DNA of 64,000 nt from NCBI GenBank assembly GCA_026120185.1, contig JANUWF010001636.1:3263501-3327500 (forward strand). Reading direction: 5' to 3'. The notes beneath the pieces were generated by a model that saw only the letters and a program-made list of their open reading frames with translations, ran no database searches and was not told the DNA's origin. The translations under genes were made by a program, and so were the position numbers. This stretch comes from Voacanga thouarsii (taxonomy: Eukaryota > Streptophyta > Magnoliopsida > Gentianales > Apocynaceae). Positions 23,794 to 34,240 of the stretch are shown here, one piece after another (the first letter of the stretch is position 1; each line of letters starts with the position of its first letter).

Positions 23794-23992
23794 CCTGTCA
23801 CATCCAGTGACCAAGTATGACATGGCAACATCCCAAAAGAATGTTGAACCCTAACAAACCGACTAATTCGGTGTACTCCAAAAAATATCATAAGAGGCAT
23901 TTTCCTAAAATGCGTGAGCCATCCTGGTGAATGAAAAGATAAGTGATAACAACTATTAAGTAGAACTTTAAAACTCTTTTCTTATTCATTAA

Positions 23993-24250
23993 TTATCCTA
24001 TATAGTATCTGAATCAGCTTGGTATTATTACGCTTTACAAAAATTAATTACTTCCAATTGCTATCATTACTTTAAAGGAGCTATAGATTCATTAGAAACT
24101 ATTGATCACTGTTATACTTATCTTGATATTATAGAATTTGAACTTCATAAATTTAGACGATACCGTCCATGGTCTTATTTATTGTATATTAATCAAGTTA
24201 AAAAAGACTTAATTTGCCAAAGATATTTCGAGATAAAAGCTAATATTTGA
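23993..24250 (+). pseudogene. C-terminal fragment of an ORF, pararetrovirus-like block
   Basis: An 85-codon open stretch ends at TGA 24248-24250. It is rich in Tyr, Leu, Ile and Lys (SAWYYYALQKLI, HKFRRYRPWSYLLYINQV). No start codon is present, since the frame is cut by the older flank. The sense strand and AT-rich codon use match the downstream ORFs. No recognised domain. It may be the end of the last viral ORF before the intergenic region. Confidence 0.35.
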
Positions 24251-24554
24251 CTTACAACCTTTTTGAACATAATAATTTCTTCCTAATACTTGCTCTATAT
24301 GTATATAATTTATAATCTATAGATCTATTACTTTTTTCACTTCCTAGTGATTTACTACTTTTCCCACTCATTAGGCCCCTTCTACTTTCACTATTCTTAG
24401 TACTACTACTATAAAGCGCACGCACACATGCACGTGCACGTACACACACACATAGAACATTTCACATGCACTATTCTTAGCACTACCAAGATAAAGTACA
24501 ATACATATATATAACGGTTAGATCCAGCTCCAAAAAGGCATCCCTTTTTAAATT

Positions 24555-24566
24555 TGGTATCAGAGC
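24555..24566 (+). promoter_or_regulatory. tRNA-Met primer binding site
   Basis: TGGTATCAGAGC, complementary to the 3' end of plant initiator tRNA-Met, the primer site used by pararetroviruses and many LTR elements. It is preceded by a TATA-like region and followed 68 bp later by the first small ORF. Confidence 0.8.
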
Positions 24567-24633
24567 CTGTCCTTCTTTTAAAATTACAAAGTATCCAGCT
24601 AAAATTCCTTCATTTTGTATCAAATAAATACTT

Positions 24634-24822
24634 ATGCTTTGTTTAAGTGATTTAAAACTTCAATTAAAAAGTACGTTGAGACTTATTGCGATATACAAAA
24701 ATTTGCTCAGAACTACTAATCCTTATGATCTCAGTATTAAGGTGTATAAATATACTCTTTATATGTTAAACTTAGAACTTACTCATATTTGTAGACAGTT
24801 AACATTATTAAGTTCAGCTTAA
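24634..24822 (+). CDS. 62-aa ORF A of the pararetrovirus-like block
   Basis: ATG to TAA, 62 codons, beginning MLCLSDLKLQL and ending LLSSA. It is Leu-rich and predicted helical. It aligns without gaps to the next ORF over its whole length with 18 identities of 62, and both share MLC at the start, a central PY and SA at the end. It has no recognised domain. It is 68 bp after the primer site and 5 bp before ORF B, so a polycistronic RNA is likely. It may have been a viral capsid- or aphid-factor-like small protein, but this cannot be shown. Confidence 0.5.
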   Translation: MLCLSDLKLQLKSTLRLIAIYKNLLRTTNPYDLSIKVYKYTLYMLNLELTHICRQLTLLSSA

Positions 24823-24827
24823 TCTTT

Positions 24828-25016
24828 ATGTTGTGTATTCACAATTTAAGAAATAGAATTAAAATTAACAACAATCTTATAAAACGGTATTCTCACTTGC
24901 TTGTTTTTATTGATCCATATTCTTTTTATTTCTTCCAACTAAGTAATAGAATATATAATCTCACTGTAAAAAACAACTTATTAATAAAAAGACTAGAAAT
25001 ATTAAATTCAGCTTAG
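24828..25016 (+). CDS. 62-aa ORF B, paralogue of ORF A
   Basis: ATG to TAG, 62 codons, beginning MLCIHNLRNRI and ending EILNSA. Same length as ORF A, about 29% identical by eye, with shared P-Y at residues 30-31, Leu and Tyr positions throughout and the same SA end. It is more basic than A. It starts 5 bp after A and is followed at once by the coiled-coil frame. Intact, despite decay around it. Confidence 0.5.
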   Translation: MLCIHNLRNRIKINNNLIKRYSHLLVFIDPYSFYFFQLSNRIYNLTVKNNLLIKRLEILNSA

Positions 25017-25487
25017 TGTATAATAGATATTAGAAGAATAGAATATTTAAATCTTGAATTACTAGGAAAAACTAAGAACATTATTTATAGTAATAAACAT
25101 AAACACACTTGTTATTTTCCTTCTCAATATTCACATAGTTTACATGGTGATAATCAGCAGATTAATAGTCTAATAGATTTAGCCATTAGTTTTGGAGAAA
25201 AATTAGAAGCTCAAGAAAAGAAAAATCATAATATTTGGGACATTGTATTAAAATATATTAAAGACAAAAATAAGATCTTAGACCAATTAGCAGAAAATTT
25301 AGAATATATTAAGGAACAAAATAATACTATAATAAGAAGAGTAAAAAACTTAGAATATTTAAAAAAAGAAACTAGTCAATATAAAGAAATAGTAGTCAAT
25401 TTTGAAAAACACTCTCAGAAACTAGAAGAATCTTAATTAGAAATAAATAAAATGTCAAAAACTATAGAAAAACTTATGCTTAGTTAA
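25017..25487 (+). pseudogene. coiled-coil ORF of the pararetrovirus-like block
   Basis: An open frame of about 139 codons follows ORF B without an obvious ATG, then one in-frame TAA (25434-25436), then 16 more codons to TAA 25485-25487. From about 25180 the peptide is a heptad-like chain (LDQLAENLEYIKEQNNTI, RVKNLEYLKKETSQYKEI), with a short LEINKMSKTIEKLMLS tail. Such a coiled-coil protein is found between the primer site and the polyprotein in several plant pararetroviruses (virion-associated type). It ends in TAATG, overlapping the next ATG by one base. Confidence 0.45.
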
Positions 25488-25903
25488 TGTCTTTAAAAGA
25501 TAATCTTGATTTAAGAACAGAAGAAGATGAAGATACAAAATCTTTAAGACAAGGAATAGAAATTATGGAAATAGAAAATAGAATAATATATCCCAAAGCA
25601 TGAGGTTTAGAATTATGAGAAGAAGATTTAATGAGGTTAGAAATAGAATTAAAACAAAATGGACAAATAAATGATACTAAATATTTGTATTATGATATAA
25701 ATAGAAATATAAGAGTAAAAATTGAATAATATATTAAAAATATAGAAGAAAATAATACGTATGTAGAATATATGGATACGGCTTCTCCCTCTACTGCATC
25801 TAGTAATCCTTATCTTCCTCCACATCCAGTAGTACCACAACAAGTTGTTAGACATTATGACCTAGGGAATTTACCTAGAATGACATACCCCGAGACCCGA
25901 TAA
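25487..25903 (+). pseudogene. N-terminal part of a polyprotein-like ORF
   Basis: ATG 25487 overlaps the upstream stop. The frame carries in-frame stops at 25601, 25616 and 25727 and ends at TAA 25901-25903. Visible parts are acidic (LRTEEDEDTKSLRQ), then KYLYYDINRNIRVKIE and a Pro/Ser-rich stretch (YLPPHPVVPQQVVR). It is truncated: no movement-protein, protease or RT domain remains. The TGA codons stand where Trp would be expected, so transitions probably created them. Confidence 0.4.
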
Positions 25904-26664
25904 AAGTAAATCAGTCTTAATAATAAATTAATTGCTAACAAACCCCTAAATTAGTCCCTTTAATAATTAAACCCCCAGATCAAATGGGCTCAAATACAGA
26001 TAAAAGTCACTATAGAAAGAAAGGGCCCAAGGTACAAAGAGTCGTGGGCTCACATAACTGAGCGAAAAGAAGCTTTTGAAAGGGTTTGTCCCCTCAGCCA
26101 ACCTTTCCCTTCTACTCATGAAAATTTTCTTGATATATATATAACACCAATCAAAATAATATATTTTTTCATTTATGCGTCTTTCTTTGACAAAAATTAC
26201 AATTTGATCAGGAGTTGGAGAAGGTCTGGAGTTATCATCAAGTGCTGAAAGCTTTCAATTCATTGCTCAGAAAGGTTGAATCTTGAAATCTCCAGTTAGC
26301 AACTTAACTTGTCTCTCTACTTTTGAATTTGAAAGCATTTTTCTAGCCATCATATGCTAGTTGTATTCTGACAAGAAGTAGAAAAAGTACTACTCTCCCA
26401 CCTTCAGTGACAGCTTCAGATCCTGTTAATTACTCTTAGAGAAGAAGAAACAGATTATTAAAAATTATCAAGATCAAGAAACATTTGAGATGGAGTTAGG
26501 CACCCTTCAAAATTTTTTAAAATTTTATATTTCATCTTCTAAAAAATTTTCAAAGATCATAACATTGTCTTTTTAATATATTATTTTATATAATTTACTT
26601 TCACTCCTAAATCTCTAGTTCTGTTTTAATATATCTTTTTATATAACTTACCTCCAACTTCAAA

Positions 26665-26806
26665 TCTCTAATTCTATATTCGTGTCGGCCAAATCATTAG
26701 AATTGGAAAGTCTATACAATACTTCAAACTCCAAGTCTCTAATTCTATACCCATGTCGGCCAAACCATTAGAACTGGGGAGTATACACAACAATGATTCA
26801 GCACCC
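26665..26806. repeat. two-copy tandem repeat in copy A exon 4, 71-bp period
   Basis: TCTCTAATTCTATA plus the TGTCGGCCAAA and CATTAGAA motifs occur at 26665 and 26736. Copy B has only one matching unit, so the duplication arose in copy A after the gene duplication. Confidence 0.8.
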
Positions 26807-27185
26807 TAGCTTCAATATTATACCATCTCCTATATCCCAGTAATATGGGGAGTACAAGGATGTTTATGAATTCTTATCCCGGTAACGCGATACTATGTTA
26901 TTTGGCATTCCTATTAATACTGATGCTCTCATCTATTGTTTCATCCAAATTTGTCTGGGAGAAAACCCCAAAAAGCCTGGCTTTCATAAGTTGGGATAAT
27001 TAGAAAGCATTTTATGGGCCTAACATATCAAGTTAAATCTACAAGAGTATCACTATTGAACTGATTTTATGGGTCTAATCAGATGCTTTTCTTTCCTGAA
27101 AAAATGAACTGATTTTGGACCTGCAAACTGGTCACTGGGTCGGGCTACAGCTGTTGGAGTCGAACATGCAGTGCTGACTTACCAT
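26807..27185. other. copy A 3' flank and start of the copy B upstream region
   Basis: From about 26990 it matches sequence upstream of copy C near 33690 (AAAGCATTTTATGGGC), so it is the left part of copy B's upstream region, cut off by the hAT element. Confidence 0.5.
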
Positions 27186-30100
27186 TAGCATAGGCCAGTG
27201 TGTTGGGTCGGACTCGGCCCGAAGGCCGAACTAGCCACTGTACATCGGGTCGGACCTAGGGCCGGTCCTAGGTCTCGGTTCAGTCTGGGCCAGGGGTAGA
27301 AACCCCTAGTCCGCCCCAGGCGGGCCGGCCTGCGCGAAAGAGTCGTTATCCATCTGCTCTCTCATTTTTTTTTTTTACATTTTAACCCTAAAAATAGTTG
27401 AAATATATTTTTTTCATATTTTAGTCCTTAAAAGTTATATTCTCCATTCTAACCTCCAAAACTCTATAAATACCTCCAATTCAACCCAAAACTCATCAAA
27501 CACTTTCTAATTCTCTCAAACTCTCTTATTTTCATTCATCTTTCTCTTCTAATCCTCAAATTTCTTCATTTTCTCTACAAAAAATATTAGAATAGAATTT
27601 ATTTTTATGTTATACTTTTTCAATTCTTTAAGAAAGTCTTCATATTTTGGAAGATTGTTGAGTGACGGAATAGTGGATACAAAAAGTAAAGCTCCACAAA
27701 GTATTATTATTCTTGGTCATCAACTAGTTAGTATTTCTTAATCTTATATTCTTATTTTTTTTAGCTTTATTAATTGCTTATTTGTTTTAGTTATTTGTTT
27801 AATTTTTAAGTTAATTTGTTATTTATATTTTTCAATTATCTTATTTTATTATCTGTTAATACTTTATTTTATTTTTTTGAACTTTTATTTGAATTTTGAT
27901 TACTTGTTTTTTTTGGAAATAATATATCCAAATCAATATCATCATTTTTCTTCATCACAATCATTTGCATATTTTGATTTTAATATAGATCCAACCTTAA
28001 ATTTAATAAATAATGAAATAGGTAATAAAGATGAAGACCCTAGTAGGCCTAGGCCTAACGTTAGTGTTTCACAATCACAACCAACTCCAACTATTAATCC
28101 TAACGAATCTAATATAGATGATGATGATGTTGAAACAATGGATGTTATAGCTAAAGTAAAAACATCTATGATTTTGAATCTTTTTTAAAAGGATAATGAT
28201 AATGATAGGGTAACATGTAAAATTTGTAGGGTGATATATGCACATAAGAAGGGAGGAGGAACGGAAACATTAGTTAGACATATGAAAATGTTACATAATG
28301 ATTGGTTAGAAAACCTACTTAAACAATAATAAATACGGACTATAGGAGGTCAAATTATTGATAATTTTCAATATGATTATAGAAAAAATAGAAGTTGATT
28401 TGCTAAAATGATTGTTCAAACTAAATTACCTTTTAATTTTGCAAAAAATCCACATTATGAACAATATATGTAAAATAATTGTCAATTAGTATGGAAAAGG
28501 ATTCATAGAATAACGTTAAAAAATGGTATAATAAAGATATATAAAGAAATGAAAGAGTATCTAATTGCTATATTTGATTCTTATAATTGAAAATTTGCTC
28601 TTACTTGTGATAGTTGGACTACAATTACTAATGAGCCTTATTTGTGCATTACATGTCATTGGATACATCACGATTGGTTAGCACAAAAAAATTATTTGTT
28701 TTAAATTATTTGAATATCCTCATGTAGGTAATAGTATAACTAGAATGATTACTCAAACATGTCGTGAATATAGGATTTTAAATAAAATTATTTGTGTGTT
28801 AAAGAATGATATAAATATGTTGATGATATTATTAATATAATTAGAAATGTTATTTTATTTATTAAAACCTCCCCAATTAGGCAACAAAATTTTAAGGTAT
28901 TATGCCAAGAATAAGGTATATCTTTTAACAAATTTAGATTAGATTGTAAAATTAGATAGAATTCAACTTTAGATATATTTGAAAGTGTTATACTTTTTCA
29001 AAACCAACTTATTGAATTTTGTAATAATAATAATTTTCAACTTTCACTAACTGAAACTCATTTTGAAAATTGTACTGCACTTTCAACATTTTTATTTACT
29101 CTCAAAGAAACTACTGAACTTTTATCGAGATCTTATCATCCTACTACTAATCATATTCTTCCAACACTTGCTAAGGTAGCACATATTTTTTGTGAGCATA
29201 TGGATCATTCCCAATATAGTTATTTTATGAGAAGTATGTTTGAAAAATATAAAAAATATTATGAAAATATTCTTATTTTATATTGTATGGCATTGTGTAT
29301 GGATACTCGAGTAAAAACGGCTGGATTTCATAGTATTATTGAATATTTAAATGAAATATTAGATTTTAATGAATCTTAAATATTTAGGCAATGTATGATA
29401 ATAGATATAAAAGATAAAACGGCTAAAGTTCTATCTGACATGTATAATTTGTATGAGTTTGAGCCTTCTTGTTTTGGTTCTCCTAGTTTAAGTAGGCAAG
29501 CTTCATCATCATCTAGCAGTCACTTTCAACCACTATAAAAATCTATCTTTTCAATTTCATCAGTATTTAATCCATGGGGTATTATGAAACATAAAAAAAG
29601 ATCGTCTACCACTTACAACGAGATGGTAATTTATGAGATGCAGCCCTTGATAGGAAGTGAGGATCAACATTTTGATATTTGTAGTTGGTGGAAGGCTCAT
29701 GTAAGTCAATACCCCATTTTATCTAACATGACATGTGATATTTTGACACTACTAGTCTTCACAGTGCAATCGGAAAGCGTTTTCAGTGAGAGCGCTCGAA
29801 CAATCGATGAAAGAATATTCGATTAGCTCCTCAAACTTTGGAGATGTTAATGTATTGTAGTAGTTGGTTTGCAGCTGAAGGTAGGACGACTAATTCATGG
29901 ATTACTGATGATGACTCAGATGATGAATGGGGAGAACCAAGTAGTTAGTTTAGTATTCTTGTAATTAGGAACTTATGATAAGTAATATTATGTATTTAAT
30001 TTTATTTTTAGGATATTTATTCTATTTTTAAATTTTAATCATTGTAATATTTTTAAGAGGTTTAGGTATCAAGTTCCCCTTTTATATAATCTATATTTTA

Positions 30101-30363
30101 TTAATTAATAAAATAGGTAAGGGTCCAAGCCAAACCCCCCATTTCAATGTGACTTTTTTATAATTTTAAAAAATTGTGTTATTTAAGTAATAATAAAAAA
30201 ATTATAAAACAGTTGAATATCAAAATTTTTAATCAAATTAAATAAGAAGAAAAAAAAAGAATAAGCCCACGGGTCGACCCGCACACCACGAGGCTCGGTC
30301 CTCGGGCCCGGCACAGCCCGACACTACTCGAAACCGTACGGGTCGACCCAGTTGTCAATGCTA
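27186..30363 (+). mobile_element. decayed autonomous-type hAT transposon
   Basis: 3178 bp. The left end TAGCATAGGCCAGTGTGT and the inverted right end TAGCATTGACAACTGGGT match at 13 of 18 positions. Flanks CTTACCAT and CTTACTAA agree at 6 of 8, fitting a mutated 8-bp target duplication. Ends are GC-rich with GGGTCGACCCG-like motifs; the middle encodes a hAT transposase. It sits in the upstream region of copy B, and the paralogous region upstream of copy C lacks it. Confidence 0.75.
27880..29949 (+). pseudogene. hAT transposase pseudogene
   Basis: The order of pieces is: a Ser/Gln/Pro-rich start with an acidic run (IDDDDVETMD); a BED-type zinc finger (VTCKICRVIYAHKKGG, then HMKMLH, about 28205-28300); a core part with FALTCDSWTTITNEPYLCIT (about 28595-28660); a long helical region; and the C-terminal dimerisation domain with WWKAHVSQYPILSNMTCDIL and SESVFSESARTIDERI (about 29690-29825). 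Transposase would bind the ends and cut. Many stops and frame changes break the frame and no clear ATG precedes it, so it is dead. Confidence 0.85.
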
Positions 30364-30920
30364 CTTACTAATATATCTATATTGTATCTTTCAGAATTTT
30401 TTTAAATATTTTTTTGGGGGCTCCATTTGAACTTTAAGATTATTGGCTTAATTGTGATGTCTAAGTACATTTTCTTGAATCTAAATTATCCTTTTCTGAT
30501 GTATTAAAAGTATATTATTTGCTTTTATAGAACATGTATTATAAATTTCAAGACATAGCATAATTATCATCCTAAGGAAATCATAAAAGTCATATAATGT
30601 TCCAAAATCAACTAATAACCTTATCCATATAGATTATATTTTCCAATATACAGCAGCTTTTCTTCCCCTCCTTTCCAAAATAAAATTTTAAAAATAATTT
30701 CTACTTATTCTTTCTCGTATTCTATTAATATTAAAATCTAATTAACATTTTTTAAAAATAAAATCTAATTAGTGACCGTTATAAAACCAACATACATTGA
30801 ATATATTTTGAATTTTTAAACACTTATGGTTTTTCCTTCACTTTATTGTTACGAGGAAAATGAGCACATTTATTCTCAATCCTCACATATTATATATGGC
30901 TAACAAAAGAAGCAATCAAG
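30364..30920. other. copy B upstream region
   Basis: From about 30475 to 30860 it aligns to 33760-34240 upstream of copy C (shared AAATTTCAAGACATAGCAT and ATAATTTCTACTT). It probably holds the copy B promoter; no separate gene. Confidence 0.55.
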
Positions 30921-31961
30921 ATGCTCAGAAGAACCAAACTTAACATATTAATGCCTCAGCGAAGGTTAGACAAAAAATTTACTTGCCTCTCTGATATGTC
31001 GTCCCAGGATGAGTTAGAAGTTGCAGAGACATTACGGGCCTTGCCCGAGCTTATAGCTTCATTCAAGCCTTTTACGGAGCCCGAGAATAATTCATCTACC
31101 AGGAACTGGAAAAGGAGAAGGACGGCAGTGCAATTTCCTCCTGCTCCTCCAAGGCGGAAGGTCTTTATAATCTCTGCTCCATCATTTGCTGTTTATCCTT
31201 TTACTTGGTTCTTCCTTTTTTTTTTTTTAAAGATTAAATTTCCTTAATTTATCATTCTGTACTTGTGGTAGAAAATGTTTGATTACTTCAATTTCAAGAA
31301 ATCTGCATGTCGTGATCTGTTGCATGTCGTGATTTTGGCTGCAGTATATGATTCTCTGTGGATTTTTCCCCCCTTCGTGCTCCATAAGATTCTTAATTTT
31401 AAGGTCTGAACTATCATATTCCTTATTAATTAGTTGATTCTATGCATCCCAGCAGACTTATGAAGAGTTGCAGGAGGAGTACGCCGAGTTAACTGAGCGA
31501 AAAGAAGTTTTTGAAAGGGTTTGTCCACTCAAACAAGCCTACTCTTTTACTTTTGAATATTTGGATCATGGGATGTATAGCTGATAAGACAACACTAACT
31601 CACTAAGTTGAATTTATGTTTATGCCATCTGGGCCAAAAATAACTATATGTTTAGGAGTTGGACAAAGTCAGGAGTTATCATGAAGGACTGAAAGCTTTC
31701 AATTCGTTGCTCAGACAGGTTGAATCTTGAAATGATTTATTTAATTTGCAGCAAAACTTGTCTCTCTCTACTTCTGCATCTGTTTGTTTAATGATTCTTC
31801 TTACCTTGTATTTGTTGGTTGGAATCTGACAGGAAGAAAACAAAGTACTACTCCAACCTTCAATGGCAGCTTCAGCTTCTGTTAAAGTAGAAGAAGATAA
31901 TCAAAATCAAGAAATGACTGTGAGCCAAACTATTAGAACTGGGGACTCTAGACAAGAATGA
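30921..31961 (+). CDS. copy B of the local gene family, four exons, 164 aa
   Basis: Exons 30921-31160, 31456-31518, 31656-31718 and 31833-31961, all GT-AG and phase 0. Exon 2 (63 nt) has the same length in copy C. The protein has a conserved N-terminal part (SSQDELEVAETLRALPELIA), a basic patch (RNWKRRRTAV) with a proline run, then a helical, probably coiled-coil middle (TYEELQEEYAELTERKEVF, ELDKVRSYHEGLKAFNSLL) and a short tail. It lacks the long C-terminal part of copy C. ATG 30921 opens the longest frame; 30951 and 30996 are alternatives. No family was recognised. It might be a small nuclear protein. Confidence 0.75.
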
Positions 31962-33689
31962 TTCAGGGCCTTCCAATATTATTAAGTACTATATATCCAG
32001 AGTAATGGCACGATGCTTAAGGGATTGAGCCTAATGGTTAAATTTCTTGAGTATTATTAATTGGCTATACCTGAATGGCATGATGTTAAAAGATTTTGTA
32101 TTAGGGACAGTAAAATTATTGCCTAACCTAGGCTCAGAGAGTGGCTGCTAATGGATCAAACTCTTCACATATATATACTATTGGGCAGCTAAAGCTCATT
32201 TGTCATTTTGGTTAGAGGAAACAGTCATTAGGGCTTCGGTTCAAGTTTCCTTAGACCACTATTCCATATGCAATATTCATTATTTTTGTTTACAGATCAT
32301 CGCATTAGATGACCAAAAAAATTGGATCACTTACAAATTTTGTCCTTTTTTTCGGTTGAGTAGATTCAGATTTTTATTCTTATAATATTTACCTTTTATG
32401 TCAAATGTGTCATATATATCTTATTTACATAAAAAAAGTTGTCGAATTTCATTAATTGTATATTTACTTTATTATCTTTTTGAGGGAAAAAGGGTAGATA
32501 TTTCATTAAATTGAAAAATCTGCATTAACAGCAGTGAGTAGAGAAGAGAGGGCTTCCCACCATTTTGGAGCTTAAGGGAGGTATAAACCAACATTTGAGC
32601 CATGGTGATGGCTGATGAGTGAATCACCTTCCATAATTACAGATATGAAACCTTGTAGTTCCCAGTAAATTAAATTTGCACCCTCTCCATCTCTACAACC
32701 AGTTCTGAGTGCTTTGAACTAAGGCACATCCAGAAATTGGCTGAGATTGAAAGCACGGGCTTGCCCATTTCATCCCAGAAAATGACACCATAAATAGCGA
32801 AAAATTCCCATATGAATTAAGTTCACGTGGATTAACAATTTTGAAAGATTGTATTGTATAATTTACATTACATATAGTACAATTCTCTAAATTCAGTTGT
32901 TAGTCTATGTAGACCAAATTCATATTAAAATTTTCAATAAGTCCATTCTACATTAACGTGGATGTTGATAAGGTCTTCCTGGGTGGGGGCTCAATTCTCC
33001 TTTGGAGATTCCTTCACTAGGTAGGATGCATGCCCGCAGATGTACGCCAAAGGAAATGCGTGACTCAGGTAGGGCATCTAAGGATCCACACATGGTTCCA
33101 AAACCATGCCCTCACCATTACAGGACGACCAACCTTTGATTTATTATTTGTCGTGTAAGATTGGGATTTTTTTTTTGAAAAAAATAAAGATTTAGTGTAA
33201 ATATAAAAAATCCATATACATTAATGTAAAATTAAGATATAAGATGAAAAAGAGGATTAATATTTACATTTGGTAATCCATTCCTTATCAAATCGAAATA
33301 TTTTAGATTTGATTCTCAATTGAAAATTAAATTATTTTTATTTTTATTTTATCATGACTAAAAATAAATATTTACTTAAACTATTCCCTTCCTTTATTCA
33401 GAATTAAATTTTTTATTTTGCTATGTGCAAAAATAAATATTTACCTAAACTAACTTCCTTCACCCAACTAATATTTTTATCTAATAAAAACATTATCTTT
33501 ATTTAATTAAAGTGAGAAAATAATTTATTTATAATTATTTTTTATTTTTAATCAAATTAATATAAGATATTTAAAATTGAGCGAATAGGATTGAAAGATA
33601 TGCTAATGATAGCAATTATACCTTGATATCTAGTTTCGAACAAAATTTGTATTGGAGCAACATGAAATAAGCCCAGATTTATGGGCCTG
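31962..33689. other. intergenic DNA with a retroelement fragment
   Basis: 3' flank of copy B, then an RNase H-like fragment (annotated separately), a GC-richer patch at 32950-33140 of unknown origin containing ATGGTTCCAAAACCAT, and AT-rich DNA. No other gene seen. Confidence 0.5.
32460..32830 (-). pseudogene. fragment of a LINE-type RNase H domain
   Basis: Minus-strand pieces in shifting frames read MGKPVLSISANFWMC, SELVVEMERVQ and VIMEGDSLIS. This resembles the plant RNase H-like domain at the end of LINE polyproteins (RVT_3 type; Glu in the second and Asp in the third block). It has frameshifts and stops and no neighbouring RT. Weak but repeated similarity only. Confidence 0.35.
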
Positions 33690-34240
33690 GGCTAATCATA
33701 AAGCATTTTATGGGCTTAGTATATGAACGGGAACCAACAATTTCATGAATCTAAATTGATTTCCTTTTTAAAAAATATTTTTCTTATCATTTTCTAATTT
33801 ATGTAAAATAGATTATTTATTTTTATAGACCATTTATCATAAATTTCACGACACAGCATAGCTATCATACTAAGGAAACCAAAGTATTATATTACTTCTA
33901 AAAGTAATATTTCAGAGTCATATATAATACTGCAAATCAATTTATAATCTTATTACATTTATTAATTATTAGCTTTTCCCCCTTTCAAATAGAATTTTGA
34001 AAATAATTTCTACTTTATTAATTCTGTATTCTATTGATATTGGTGTGCTGAGATTTTATTTTTACCCGTCTTAATTTGAATCACATTCTTTTGTATCTTT
34101 ATGTTAAAAAAAAAAAAACTTATTAATATAATGTGTTACTTTATTATTATAATAAAACTAACATACATCGAACATATTTAAAATTATTAAGCACATTTAA
34201 AATTTTCCTTTTTTCGCTCTATCCTCATAAGGAAAATAAC
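33690..34240. repeat. segmental duplication of the copy B upstream region
   Basis: Matches 26990-27185 and 30475-30860 (either side of the hAT element) in the same order, with many small changes. It lies upstream of copy C, so the two genes and their 5' regions were duplicated together. Confidence 0.7.

Larger units (their letters stand above)
22916..26054 (+). mobile_element. pararetrovirus-like insertion in copy A exon 2
   Basis: Copy B is uninterrupted here (GAGTTAACTGAGCG). In copy A the insert starts TGTCACATCC and ends GGGCTCACA, with TAAC(C/T) at both borders, so a 4-5 bp target duplication and TG...CA ends. Excluding a hAT MITE it is about 2.26 kb. In order it contains the end of an ORF, a short noncoding region with TATA-like sequence, a tRNA-Met primer site, two small paralogous ORFs, a coiled-coil ORF and the start of a further ORF joined to it by a TAATG overlap. 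The ORF-end, primer site, small ORFs, coiled coil, polyprotein-like order fits a linearised Caulimoviridae genome. No RT or movement-protein motif is present, so a retrotransposon fragment is not excluded. Confidence 0.5.
20690..26806 (+). pseudogene. copy A of a local three-gene family, disrupted by nested insertions
   Basis: Pieces match copy B in order. Exon 1 is at about 20700-20895 (SSQYELEVAEILLDLHELIA, then TAG), with its last bases resuming at about 22500 after a 1.6-kb insertion. Exon 2 is at 22876-22914, resuming at 26055-26080 after a 3.1-kb insertion. Exon 3 (63 nt) is at 26212-26274. Exon 4 starts about 26375 and fades near 26806. Besides the insertions, an in-frame stop, a lost acceptor before exon 2 (CCAC where B has GCAG), a mutated acceptor before exon 4 and a frameshift show it is dead. 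Exon 3 is the best kept part (SYHQVLKAFNSLLR). Confidence 0.85.
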
